A stretch of DNA of 45,491 nucleotides from Chloroflexia bacterium SDU3-3 (GTDB lineage Bacteria; Chloroflexota; Chloroflexia; Chloroflexales; Roseiflexaceae). The translations under genes were made by a program, and so were the position numbers. Every line of letters begins with the position of its first letter. Position 1 is the first letter of the stretch. The stretch lies in contig WBOU01000026.1 of NCBI GenBank assembly GCA_009268125.1, forward strand, positions 1-45,491, given 5' to 3'. A model generated the notes under the pieces. That model saw only the letters and a list, made by a program, of their open reading frames with translations, had not been told where the DNA came from and made no database searches. Positions 38,118 through 45,224 of the stretch are shown piece after piece.

Positions 38118-39080
38118 CTAGCGCGCGCAGCCCACCAGCGGCTCGGGGTCGATGTTCACCCCGGCGGGCGAGCGCACCTCGTAGTGCAGGTGCGGGCCGG
38201 TGGAGTAGCCGGTGGTGCCCGCCGTGCCCAGCCGCTGGCCCGCCGACACCACCTGCCCGTCGGCAATCTCCAGGGTGTTCAGGTGGCCGTAGGCGGTGGC
38301 GTAGCCGCTCTCGGCGTTGGTGATGATGATAAAGTTGCCGCCTGGCCAGCTGTTGGGGAAGACCTGCGCGGTGCCGCCCAGCGTCGTCACCACCGGCGAG
38401 CCAAAGGTCGCATCCGAGTTATCGTAGCCGTTGTGGTCGGAGTCGATCGCCAGATCGACCGCGCCCATGGTCTCCGCTGGAACATGGGTGCCTACACCAA
38501 ACGGCTGCGTGATCACCACCGACATACCGGCGGGCGCGATCAGCGGGCAGCCGTGCGGGCCATCGGCCTGAAGCGAAAACGCGGGCGTGGCGGTGGGCGC
38601 GGGCGTGGCGCTGGGCGGGATGGTGGGCGCGATCTCCACGGGCGTGGGAGTGGGCGTGGCGCTAGGGGCCGCCGTGGGCGTGGCGCTGGGCAGCGCCGCA
38701 AAGGCATCTGCGCCCTGCCCGGGCTGGGCGCTCTGGGCGGTGCTCAGCGCGGCCATCACCTGCTGGATAATCGCGCCGCCCGCCTCGGCCTGGCCCTGCA
38801 GCATGGGCGAGAGCGCCAGCGCGCTAGCCACAGTGGCGATGCCAAGCGCCGCCAGCTGCTGCGGGGGGTTCCGGGGCGCGGGGCGGGCCTGCGGGGCGCT
38901 GCCCGCCAGCAGCAGCGGCTCCAGATCGAAGATCGCAGCCAGCAGCACGCGGCTGGTCTCATCCAGCGCCCGCATGCCATACTCGATCTCGGCCAGAGTG
39001 CGGGCAGATATGCCGCTGCGCAGGGCAAGATCCGAAAACGTCATGCCGTGGCTACGACGGAGTGCGCGAATGGTGGGCAC
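38118..39080 (-). CDS. XRE-HTH / M23-type membrane protein with a lost zinc ligand
   Basis: 320 residues from a GTG at 39080, which has AAAGGA seven nt upstream and starts at the conserved PTIRALRRSHGMTFSDLAL helix-turn-helix (XRE family, with SARTLAEIEYG). A hydrophobic helix (about 78-95) follows, then a Thr/Pro linker and a lysostaphin-like M23 domain at the C-terminus (about 190-320). The M23 motif Hx(G)xD reads MGAVDLA, so the first zinc His is absent, while YGHLN and GPHLHYEVR are kept. It is therefore probably a non-catalytic LytM-type regulator, or a divergent enzyme. The HTH on the cytoplasmic side could sense or bind DNA or protein. An in-frame ATG at 39128 is an alternative start. 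Confidence 0.82.
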   Translation of the reverse strand: MPTIRALRRSHGMTFSDLALRSGISARTLAEIEYGMRALDETSRVLLAAIFDLEPLLLAGSAPQARPAPRNPPQQLAALGIATVASALALSPMLQGQAEAGGAIIQQVMAALSTAQSAQPGQGADAFAALPSATPTAAPSATPTPTPVEIAPTIPPSATPAPTATPAFSLQADGPHGCPLIAPAGMSVVITQPFGVGTHVPAETMGAVDLAIDSDHNGYDNSDATFGSPVVTTLGGTAQVFPNSWPGGNFIIITNAESGYATAYGHLNTLEIADGQVVSAGQRLGTAGTTGYSTGPHLHYEVRSPAGVNIDPEPLVGCAR

Positions 39081-39118
39081 GTCTTTATCCTTTTTCCAGA
39101 GAGCATCCTGCGATGGTG

Positions 39119-39147
39119 AGCATAGCACGGCGGGGTGCGATTGAACA
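39119..39147 (-). promoter_or_regulatory. Possible promoter of the XRE-M23 gene
   Basis: Minus strand: TGTTCA (39142-39147), 17-bp spacer, TATGCT (39119-39124) with TGC extension. It ends 32 bp from the left edge of the TnpB element. Confidence 0.45.
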
Positions 39148-39178
39148 TGACAGCATGTTTACGGATGCTTGCCTTTAG

Positions 39179-39217
39179 GCGTTTCATCCCACCGCTGAAG
39201 CTGGTGGGATGAAACGC
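39179..39217 (+). repeat. Left-end palindrome of the TnpB element
   Basis: Fifteen-bp perfect inverted repeat (39179-39193 with 39203-39217), core CATCCCACC/GGTGGGATG. A second small palindrome, CCGCTTGAGCGG, follows at 39219-39230. Such subterminal hairpins are the TnpA recognition structures of this family. Confidence 0.7.
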
Positions 39218-39260
39218 TCCGCTTGAGCGGCTTTCGCCCACGGTCGGTATAGCACATATG

Positions 39261-39289
39261 TTGCATTTTACGTAGCGGTGTGCTATGCT
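39261..39289 (+). promoter_or_regulatory. Promoter of tnpB
   Basis: TTGCAT (39261-39266), 17-bp spacer, TATGCT (39284-39289) with TGC extension. The predicted start is at or next to the A of the ATG (39296), so the mRNA may be leaderless. Confidence 0.65.
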
Positions 39290-39295
39290 TAACAT

Positions 39296-40405
39296 ATGCA
39301 GAAAACCTACAAATACCGCATCTATCTCACCAAAGGTCAGCGCCGATTGCTTGAGCAGCAATTGGAACTGTGCCGTTGGGTCTATAACGAGACGCTTGCC
39401 GAACGCACACGTGCGTATGAAGAACGCGGCGAGCGGTTGCGGTTGTACGATACCCAGGCCCTGCTTCCGATGTGGAAGAGGGCAAAACCTGCATTGAAAG
39501 GCGTTCACTCACAAGTCTTGCAAAACGTCTCGGTGCGGGTTGATTTGGCGTATCACGCCTTCTTCCAACGCGTCAAACGTGGCGCTGAACAAGCAGGCTT
39601 TCCCCGGTTCAAAGGCAAAGGACGATACGATTCGATCACCTACCCGCAGTACGGGAACGGGGTGCGGCTGGAGGGCAATCGGTTGCTCCTCTCGAAAGTC
39701 GGCGCGGTCCACGTTGTTTTGCATCGTCCCGTTGAGGGAACGCCCAAAACCGTGACGATACGCCGTTCTCGGAGTGGCAAGTGGTTTGTCTCGTTTTCCT
39801 GCGAGCTGGAAACGCATGAACAACGCCCCACGGGCGAGGTGGTGGGCGTGGATATGGGGCTGGCATCGTTCGCGACGTTCTCCGATGGGGAGCAGATCGC
39901 TAACCCGCGTTTCTACCGCCGCGATGAAGTAGACCTGGGGCGCGTCCAGCGGCGGAAGGACGCCGCCAAGCAAGCAGCAAACTGGGCAGAGCACGCCAAA
40001 CAAACGGTGATCCTTGCCAAGATCCACGAGCGCATTGCCAACCGACGCAGCAACTTTGCGCATCAGGCAAGCCGCAGGCTCGTCAATCGCTTTCAGGTCA
40101 TCGTGTTTGAAGCCCTTGCCCCGCAAGCCATGGGCACGAGCAGCGGGATGCGCAAGAGTATTATGGACGTGGCGTGGTCGCAGTTTATCGCGATGACCGT
40201 CAGCAAAGCGGCAGAAGCTGGCAGGCGGGTCATTCTGGTGGACCCCCGCAATACGTCCAAGCGGTGTTCCCGCTGCGGCACATTGGTCGATAAGACCTTG
40301 TCTGACCGTGTGCATAGGTGCCCAACGTGTGGGCTGGTGATGGATCGTGATATGAATGCGGCGATCAACATCCTCCAACGCGGCCTCGCTACCCTTCGTA
40401 CCTGA
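39296..40405 (+). CDS. tnpB: TnpB, RNA-guided RuvC nuclease of an IS605-type element
   Basis: TnpB is the ancestor of Cas12: it uses an RNA from the right end of its element to cut DNA and so keeps the element in the genome. The 369-residue product is full length. RuvC residues are all present: Asp186 (GVDMGLA), Glu272 (IVFEALAP) and Asp352 (DRDMNAA). The zinc finger has CxxC at 324/327 and CxxC at 342/345. The N-terminal YKYRIYLTKGQ and the helix WVYNETLAERT are standard. It looks active. Codon use is less GC-rich than the host, consistent with transfer. Confidence 0.95.
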   Translation: MQKTYKYRIYLTKGQRRLLEQQLELCRWVYNETLAERTRAYEERGERLRLYDTQALLPMWKRAKPALKGVHSQVLQNVSVRVDLAYHAFFQRVKRGAEQAGFPRFKGKGRYDSITYPQYGNGVRLEGNRLLLSKVGAVHVVLHRPVEGTPKTVTIRRSRSGKWFVSFSCELETHEQRPTGEVVGVDMGLASFATFSDGEQIANPRFYRRDEVDLGRVQRRKDAAKQAANWAEHAKQTVILAKIHERIANRRSNFAHQASRRLVNRFQVIVFEALAPQAMGTSSGMRKSIMDVAWSQFIAMTVSKAAEAGRRVILVDPRNTSKRCSRCGTLVDKTLSDRVHRCPTCGLVMDRDMNAAINILQRGLATLRT

Positions 40406-40466
40406 CATGGTGGAGTGGGGCGGCACTCCCTTGAAGCCCACGCGCGTTAGCCGTGGGAGCCGTCAC
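40406..40466 (+). ncRNA. Putative 3' end of the TnpB guide (omega) RNA
   Basis: Directly after the tnpB stop come two hairpins: GGAGTG/CACTCC (40412-40429) and CCCACG/CGTGGG (40437-40457), then GAGCCGTCAC. In related elements the omega RNA covers the tnpB 3' end and this right end, and the bases just beyond serve as guide, so the guide here would begin about 40467. The 5' end of the RNA was not located. Confidence 0.45.
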
Positions 40467-40642
40467 AACCGCTGTTTGCTTAAAACAGTCCGACCGTATC
40501 ACGTAGGTTTTTATGGTAAAAAGAGATAGCTATCTGCTGTCTATTCTTGATAGCAACTATTAATTGTGCAACATGTGCATTTTTCGCTCATAGCAGCAGA
40601 AAAAGGCTATTGCGCCACGAGGGAGCAAGACATCCATTTCGG
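40467..40642. other. Gap between the TnpB element and repeat locus E
   Basis: No gene. A CTGTTT/AAACAG hairpin (about 40472-40487) with a later T-run at 40507-40511 is the only structure; the stretch is AT-rich compared with the window. Confidence 0.5.
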
Positions 40643-40757
40643 CCCTTCGTGTCCTCGTGCCCTCGTGGTATTCGTTCCCGCTTCTCGCCCTCGTGTCTTC
40701 GTGTCTTCGTGGTATTCGTTCCCGTTTGTTCCTTGGTGTCTTGGAGTCTTGGTGGTA
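40643..40757. repeat. Dispersed repeat locus E
   Basis: Two copies of module 1 (CCCTTCGTGTCCTCGTGCCC and a close variant, each ending CGTGGTATTCGTTCCC at 40679 and 40723) followed by module 2 (TTGGTGTCTTGGAGTCTTGG, 40733-40752). Orientation matches locus C. Confidence 0.85.
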
Positions 40758-40785
40758 AGAAGTCCTGAAATGCCCCAAGATGTCC

Positions 40786-40791
40786 TACAAT
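40786..40791 (+). promoter_or_regulatory. Possible -10 of the HExxH lipoprotein gene
   Basis: TACAAT 32 nt before the ATG; no clear -35. It lies only 28 bp after repeat locus E. Confidence 0.4.
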
Positions 40792-40822
40792 ACCCCCACT
40801 TCGATTGAGAGTGGAGAATGCT

Positions 40823-42802
40823 ATGCAACGACGTATCGCCATGCTCGCCCTCGCGCTCACGCTTGGCGCGTGTATGCCGGGGCGGGCCAGCACCCCGCCC
40901 ACCACCCCCACGCCCACCGCAGGCGCGACCGAGGCCGCCCAGCCCACCGAGCAAGATGCCCAGCCCACCGCAGGCGCGACCGAGGCCGCCCAGCCCACCG
41001 AGGCCGTGCCTGCCGCCGTCGACGACCTGGCCACGCTCACCCAGGCCAAGTCGGGCGACCGCGACCAGACCGCGCTGGCCGAGGCCTTCAGCGGCAAGGA
41101 TCTGCCCGAGGTGGCTCGCACCACCCCGCTGGATGTGAAGGTGGGCGATGTCGAGACCTTCTGGGTGGCCGACAGCCTGGAGAACACCAACTACCAGATC
41201 AAGGCCAAGCTGCGCTACGCCGGGCCGGTGGTGCTCATGTATGTCGACACCGAGGTCGAGGGCGATATCGCGCAGGAGACGATCGAGGACTCGGCCAAGC
41301 GCTTCGAGAACGAGATCTACGCCCGCGACCGCGAGATCTTCGGCGAGGAGCGCGCGCCGGGGGTCGATGGCGACGCGCGGCTCACGATCCTCAACACCGC
41401 CGTGCGCGGCGCGGGCGGCTACTTCTCATCCGCCGACGCCGTCACCAAGCAGGTCAACCGCTTCTCCAACGAGCGCGAGATGTTCGTGATCGGCATCGAC
41501 TCGTACCCGCTGGGCAGCGACGGCTACGCCGAGACCCTGGCCCACGAGTTCCAGCACATGATCGAGTGGAACGTGGCGCGGCGCAGCCCCAGCTGGTTCA
41601 ACGAGGGCATGTCCACCAACGCCGAGGAGCTGTTCGGCTTCCGCGACCCCTACCAGGAGGCCCAGCACCTGGAGGAGCCCGACATCCAGCTGACCACCTG
41701 GAGCGCCGAGGCCGCGCAGACCGGGCGGCACTACGGCACCTCGCGCCTGTTCCTGCGCTACATCGCCACCCACTACGGCGGCGAGCAGACCCTGGGCGGC
41801 CTGGTGAAGGCCGACGCGGGCAACAACACCCAGGCCTTTGTCGACCTGGCCCAGAAGAAATACCCTGACATCACCAGCTTCGCCGACGTGGTATCGGACT
41901 GGACGGTGGCCAACGTGCTGAACGACAAGGGCGTGGACGAAGGCCGCTACGCCTACGACATCGCCGAGACAGCCAGGACCGAGAAAGCCCTGCCCAGCGA
42001 TCGCACCGATGTCAGCCAGTTCGGGGCCGACTACCTGACGCTAGAGGGGCCTGCCACCCTGCACTTCGACGGCGCCAGCACGGTGTCGCTGGTGGGGGCC
42101 ACGCCCAAGGGCGGCACCGGCATGTGGTGGAGCAACGCAGGCGACGACAGCGTGCAGATGCTCACCAAGGAGTTCGACCTGAGCGGCCAGACCAAGGCCA
42201 CGCTCAGCTTCGACGCCTGGTACGAGATCGAGCGCCACTACGACTACGCCTTTGTCACAGCATCCACCGACGGCGGCACCACCTGGCAGACCATCAAGGG
42301 CGGCACCACCACCGACGAAGACCCCCAGGGCCAGAACTTCGGCAACGGCATCACCGGGGTCAGCGGCTCGCCCTCATCCGAGATCAACGAGGGCGTGGAT
42401 GGCCAGTGGCTGCCCGAGCAGTTCGACCTCTCGGCCTACGCGGGCAAGAAGATCCTGCTGCGCTTCTGGCTGATCAGCGACAGCGCCCTGAACGGCGCGG
42501 GCCTGCTGATCGACAACATCCAGATCCCCGAGCTGGGCTACAGCGACGACGTGGAGCAGGGCGACGACGGCTGGCAGGCCACGGGCTTCGTGCGCACCAG
42601 CGGCACCCTGCCCCAGCTGTGGGCGCTGCGGCTGGTGCGCACGGGCGCGCAGGGCACCACAGTGGAGCGCGTGGCCACCGACGCCCAGGGCGACGCCGAC
42701 ATCACCCTAGCCGCAGGCGAGCGCGCCACCCTGGTGGTGATGGGCAGCACCCCGATCACCACCGAGCCGGCCAGCTACCGCTACACCCTGGCCAGCAACT
42801 AG
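40823..42802 (+). CDS. Secreted HExxH metallopeptidase lipoprotein (M6-like C-terminus)
   Basis: 659 residues. A lipobox LTLGAC puts the lipidated cysteine at residue 17. A Thr/Pro linker with a duplicated AGATEAAQPTE segment follows, then a peptidase domain with LAHEFQHMIEW (His241, Glu242, His245) and WFNEGMS (Glu261) as the third ligand. The C-terminal 250 residues form beta-sandwich domains of the kind found after M6/immune-inhibitor-A peptidases (LSFDAWYEIERHYDYAFVTA, STDGGTTW). It is exported and anchored to the membrane outer face. The ATG at 40823 has GGAG upstream; a TTG at 40805 is rejected because it would break the signal peptide. Confidence 0.88.
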   Translation: MQRRIAMLALALTLGACMPGRASTPPTTPTPTAGATEAAQPTEQDAQPTAGATEAAQPTEAVPAAVDDLATLTQAKSGDRDQTALAEAFSGKDLPEVARTTPLDVKVGDVETFWVADSLENTNYQIKAKLRYAGPVVLMYVDTEVEGDIAQETIEDSAKRFENEIYARDREIFGEERAPGVDGDARLTILNTAVRGAGGYFSSADAVTKQVNRFSNEREMFVIGIDSYPLGSDGYAETLAHEFQHMIEWNVARRSPSWFNEGMSTNAEELFGFRDPYQEAQHLEEPDIQLTTWSAEAAQTGRHYGTSRLFLRYIATHYGGEQTLGGLVKADAGNNTQAFVDLAQKKYPDITSFADVVSDWTVANVLNDKGVDEGRYAYDIAETARTEKALPSDRTDVSQFGADYLTLEGPATLHFDGASTVSLVGATPKGGTGMWWSNAGDDSVQMLTKEFDLSGQTKATLSFDAWYEIERHYDYAFVTASTDGGTTWQTIKGGTTTDEDPQGQNFGNGITGVSGSPSSEINEGVDGQWLPEQFDLSAYAGKKILLRFWLISDSALNGAGLLIDNIQIPELGYSDDVEQGDDGWQATGFVRTSGTLPQLWALRLVRTGAQGTTVERVATDAQGDADITLAAGERATLVVMGSTPITTEPASYRYTLASN

Positions 42803-42830
42803 CCCCGGCTGAGATTCTGATCACAAGATC

Positions 42831-42865
42831 GCGCCGATGTCGCCACGCCGCAGCGACATCGGCGC
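42831..42865 (+). terminator. Strong hairpin after the HExxH lipoprotein gene
   Basis: Perfect 13-bp stem GCGCCGATGTCGC (42831-42843 with 42853-42865), 28 nt after the stop; no T-run. Confidence 0.65.
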
Positions 42866-42875
42866 TGCCGCGCAG

Positions 42876-42904
42876 TTGACAACCCCCCAGCGCTGCACTA
42901 CACT
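42876..42904 (+). promoter_or_regulatory. Promoter of the small lipoprotein gene
   Basis: TTGACA (42876-42881, perfect), 17-bp spacer, TACACT (42899-42904). Leader about 36 nt. Confidence 0.8.
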
Positions 42905-42946
42905 GCGGGCCGTTGAATCGCGCCTTGTAATGACGAGGAAAGCCAC

Positions 42947-43156
42947 GTGAAGAAACTGCAGATTGCCATCATCGGCATGGCCCTGGCCGCAGGGCTTGTC
43001 GGCTGCGATACGGTCTCGCCCAGCACCCCGACCACCGCGCCCGCCACGGCGCCCGCCGAGGCCACCGCCTACCCCGCGCCCGAGGCCCAGGCCACCCCCG
43101 AGTCGTACCCCGCGCCCGAGGCGCTGACCACGCCCACCGCCTACCCCGCGCCGTAG
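42947..43156 (+). CDS. Small lipoprotein, Pro/Ala/Thr-rich
   Basis: 69 residues from a GTG with GAGGA upstream. The signal MKKLQIAIIGMALAAGLVGC ends in a lipobox with Cys20; the remaining 49 residues are low-complexity with the thrice-used word YPAP. No domain is present. Its own strong promoter argues that it is real and expressed. Possibly a surface spacer or a lipid-anchored peptide; function unknown. Confidence 0.75.
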   Translation: MKKLQIAIIGMALAAGLVGCDTVSPSTPTTAPATAPAEATAYPAPEAQATPESYPAPEALTTPTAYPAP

Positions 43157-43190
43157 CCTGGCCCGCCGCGCTGCCCTGCCTAGCCAGCGT

Positions 43191-43219
43191 TTGCGCCAGC
43201 CCAGCGAAAATGGTATACT
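43191..43219 (+). promoter_or_regulatory. Promoter of the nusA-infB operon
   Basis: TTGCGC (43191-43196), 17-bp spacer, TATACT (43214-43219) with TGG extension. Leader of about 105 nt before nusA. Confidence 0.75.
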
Positions 43220-43220
43220 T

Positions 43221-43242
43221 AAAGCCGCTAGTCAAAGGCTTT
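43221..43242 (+). other. First hairpin of the nusA leader
   Basis: AAAGCC (43221-43226) pairs with GGCTTT (43237-43242) at the very start of the predicted transcript, a few bases before the terminator-like hairpin. Confidence 0.5.
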
Positions 43243-43247
43243 GCAGG

Positions 43248-43278
43248 AAAGTGGGTATCCCCCACTTTTCTTCTTGTT
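43248..43278 (+). terminator. Terminator-like hairpin in the nusA leader
   Basis: AAAGTGGG/CCCACTTT, 8-bp stem with a 5-nt loop, then TTCTTCTTGTT. It lies downstream of the promoter at 43191 and 52 nt before nusA, so it could act as an attenuator of nusA, or simply terminate the lipoprotein transcript. Confidence 0.7.
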
Positions 43279-43330
43279 AACGTCAAAAATTCGGGCAAAC
43301 CCCGTAGAGGTATAGAGCAGGCGAGGTGGT

Positions 43331-44641
43331 ATGAAGAGCGATTTCTACGCGGCTATCTCCCAGATTGCGGCAGAGCGCGGTATCCCGAAGGAAGCCATCA
43401 TCGGGCAGGTAGAGAAGGCGCTGGTGACGGCGTACCGCCGCACGCTAGGCAATAACCCACCGCCGATCGAGATTAATGTCCGCCTCGACCCCGCCACCGG
43501 CTCGTGGCGCGTGTTCGCCGAGAAGCAGGTGGTGGATGAGGTGTTCGACGACCGCTTCGAGGTCGATATCGAGCACGCCAAAAAGTTTAAGGCCGACGTC
43601 GAGATGGGCGAGACCATTATGGTCGAAAGCACGCCCAACGACTTCGGGCGAATCGCCGCGCAGACGGCCAAGCAGGTGGTGCTGCAGGGCATCAAAGAGG
43701 TCGAGCGCGAGCATGTCTACGGCGAGTACCTGGAGCGCGAGGGCGAGCTGATCACCGCCACGGTGCAGCGCATGGCCAAGGGCAATGTCATCCTTGAGAT
43801 GGGCAAGGCCGAGGCCGTGCTGCCGCCCAAGGAGCAGGTGGACGGCGACCGCTACTACCACGGCCAGCGGCTCAAGGTCTACATGATGGAGATCCGGCGC
43901 GAGGAGCGCGGCCCCCGCCTGATCGTCTCGCGGGCGCACAAAAACCTGATCACGCGGCTCTTCGAGATGGAAGTGCCCGAGATCTACAACGGCACGGTCG
44001 AGATCAAGTCGATCGCCCGCGAGCCGGGGCTGCGCACCAAGGTGGCCGTGGTGGCCCGCCAAGAGGGCATCGACCCGGTCGGCTCGTGCGTGGGCATGCG
44101 GGGCATCCGCATCCAGAACATCGTAAACGAGCTGAACGGCGAGAAGATCGACGTGGTGCAGTGGTCATCCGACCCGAAAGAGTTCATCGCCAACGCGCTC
44201 TCGCCCGCCCAGGTGGTGGAGGTGCAGCTGCGCGACGACGAGCACGCCGCCACCGTGATCGTGCCCGACAAGCAGCTGTCGCTGGCCATCGGCAAAGAGG
44301 GCCAGAACGTGCGGCTGGCCGCCAAGCTCACCGGCTGGCGCATCGACATCAAGAGCGCCACCGCGCTGCTGGATGAGGAGCGCGCCGCCGCCGAGGCCCG
44401 CGAGGCCGCCGAGCACGAGCAGATGGCCACCGAGGTGGCCCTAGCCACCGCCAAGGTCGAGACCCGCAAGGTGCGGCCCGATGGCACCGTGCTCTACCAG
44501 AACCAGCGCTACGGCCCGCTGGGCGACGCCCTGATCGGCGAGGATGTGCAGCTTCGCGCCACCCCGGCGAAGATCTACATCTACCGCGACGACCGGCTGA
44601 TCGCCTCGTACATGCTGATCGAAGATACCAGCGAAGAGTAG
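43331..44641 (+). CDS. nusA: Transcription termination/antitermination factor NusA
   Basis: NusA binds RNA polymerase and nascent RNA and controls pausing, termination and antitermination. The 436-residue product has the N-terminal polymerase-binding domain ([17 protein letters not shown]), an S1 domain (about 130-200), KH1 ([18 protein letters not shown]) and KH2 ([20 protein letters not shown]), then a short Glu/Ala-rich tail. GAGG precedes the ATG. It heads nusA-rnpM-infB. The gene that normally precedes nusA, rimP, is absent from this place. Confidence 0.97.
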   Translation: MKSDFYAAISQIAAERGIPKEAIIGQVEKALVTAYRRTLGNNPPPIEINVRLDPATGSWRVFAEKQVVDEVFDDRFEVDIEHAKKFKADVEMGETIMVESTPNDFGRIAAQTAKQVVLQGIKEVEREHVYGEYLEREGELITATVQRMAKGNVILEMGKAEAVLPPKEQVDGDRYYHGQRLKVYMMEIRREERGPRLIVSRAHKNLITRLFEMEVPEIYNGTVEIKSIAREPGLRTKVAVVARQEGIDPVGSCVGMRGIRIQNIVNELNGEKIDVVQWSSDPKEFIANALSPAQVVEVQLRDDEHAATVIVPDKQLSLAIGKEGQNVRLAAKLTGWRIDIKSATALLDEERAAAEAREAAEHEQMATEVALATAKVETRKVRPDGTVLYQNQRYGPLGDALIGEDVQLRATPAKIYIYRDDRLIASYMLIEDTSEE

Positions 44642-44655
44642 CGGACACCTACAGT

Positions 44656-44692
44656 ACGTGCGGATCGAACTCGCTCCGTTCGATCCGCACGT
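44656..44692 (+). other. Long hairpin between nusA and rnpM
   Basis: Fifteen-bp perfect stem (44656-44670 with 44678-44692) with a 7-nt loop in a 79-bp gap. No T-run, so readthrough is expected; it may be an mRNA processing or stability site. Confidence 0.6.
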
Positions 44693-44720
44693 GCTATGTT
44701 AGGGCCGCCCACCGATATCT

Positions 44721-45053
44721 ATGGCAAAGCAAAAGGCCCCGCGACAGAAGCATATTCCCCAGCGGACATGCATCGCATGCCGCCAGACGGATGCCAAGCG
44801 CGGGCTCATGCGAATCGTGCGCGATGCCGAGGGCCGGGTCGGCTACGACCCGACCGGCAAACGCGCAGGGCGTGGCGCATACCTCTGCCACGACCCGGCC
44901 TGCTGGGAACTCGCGCTCAAGCGCGGCGCACTCGCCCGTGCCCTGCGCGTCGATTCTATTCAGCAGGAAGACTTGGAAGCGCTGCAAGCACTGGCAAAAC
45001 GTGTCACCGCAGAGACGCGGGACAGCGAGCCACAGCAGGCAGCGGGGGGATAG
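44721..45053 (+). CDS. rnpM: RnpM (YlxR), RNase P modulator
   Basis: 110 residues. The family signature PQRTCIACRQ (14-23) and GRGAYLCHDPACW is clear, with basic N-terminus. YlxR-type proteins bind RNA and modulate RNase P in Bacillus. It sits between nusA and infB, the conserved order. The C-terminal 25 residues are an Ala/Glu tail. Confidence 0.93.
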   Translation: MAKQKAPRQKHIPQRTCIACRQTDAKRGLMRIVRDAEGRVGYDPTGKRAGRGAYLCHDPACWELALKRGALARALRVDSIQQEDLEALQALAKRVTAETRDSEPQQAAGG

Positions 45054-45058
45054 ATTGG

Positions 45059-45080
45059 GGGGCGTTCGCTGGAACGCCCC
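45059..45080 (+). other. Hairpin between rnpM and infB
   Basis: GGGGCGTTC/GAACGCCCC, 9-bp stem with a 4-nt loop, followed by TTCGT; weak terminator or spacer. The rest of the 171-bp gap has only the infB ribosome site. Confidence 0.5.
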
Positions 45081-45224
45081 TTCGTACACTCACTGCACCT
45101 TGGTATGTGAGCGTTCACAGGCCGCTACAGATAGCGAGATTGGGCAGCCAGCAGGCGGCGCGCGAGCCGCCAACCAGCTGAAGCACGCTAATTGCCTCTG
45201 TCTGAGCCGGCGGGAGAAATACGA

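Larger units (their letters stand above)
39179..40466 (+). mobile_element. IS200/IS605-type element with tnpB only
   Basis: The element contains an intact tnpB, no tnpA, and flanking hairpins: a 15-bp perfect palindrome at the left (39179-39217) and two hairpins at the right (40412-40457) ending near GGGAGCCGTCAC. Its base composition is visibly less GC-rich than its neighbours. Boundaries are estimated, because IS605 elements make no target duplication and lack terminal inverted repeats. It sits between the XRE-M23 gene and a repeat locus. Mobility needs a TnpA supplied elsewhere. Confidence 0.82.

Noticed and set aside
40467-40520. Second IS end or tnpA remnant after tnpB
   Set aside because: Only a short CTGTTT/AAACAG hairpin is present and no frame resembles TnpA.
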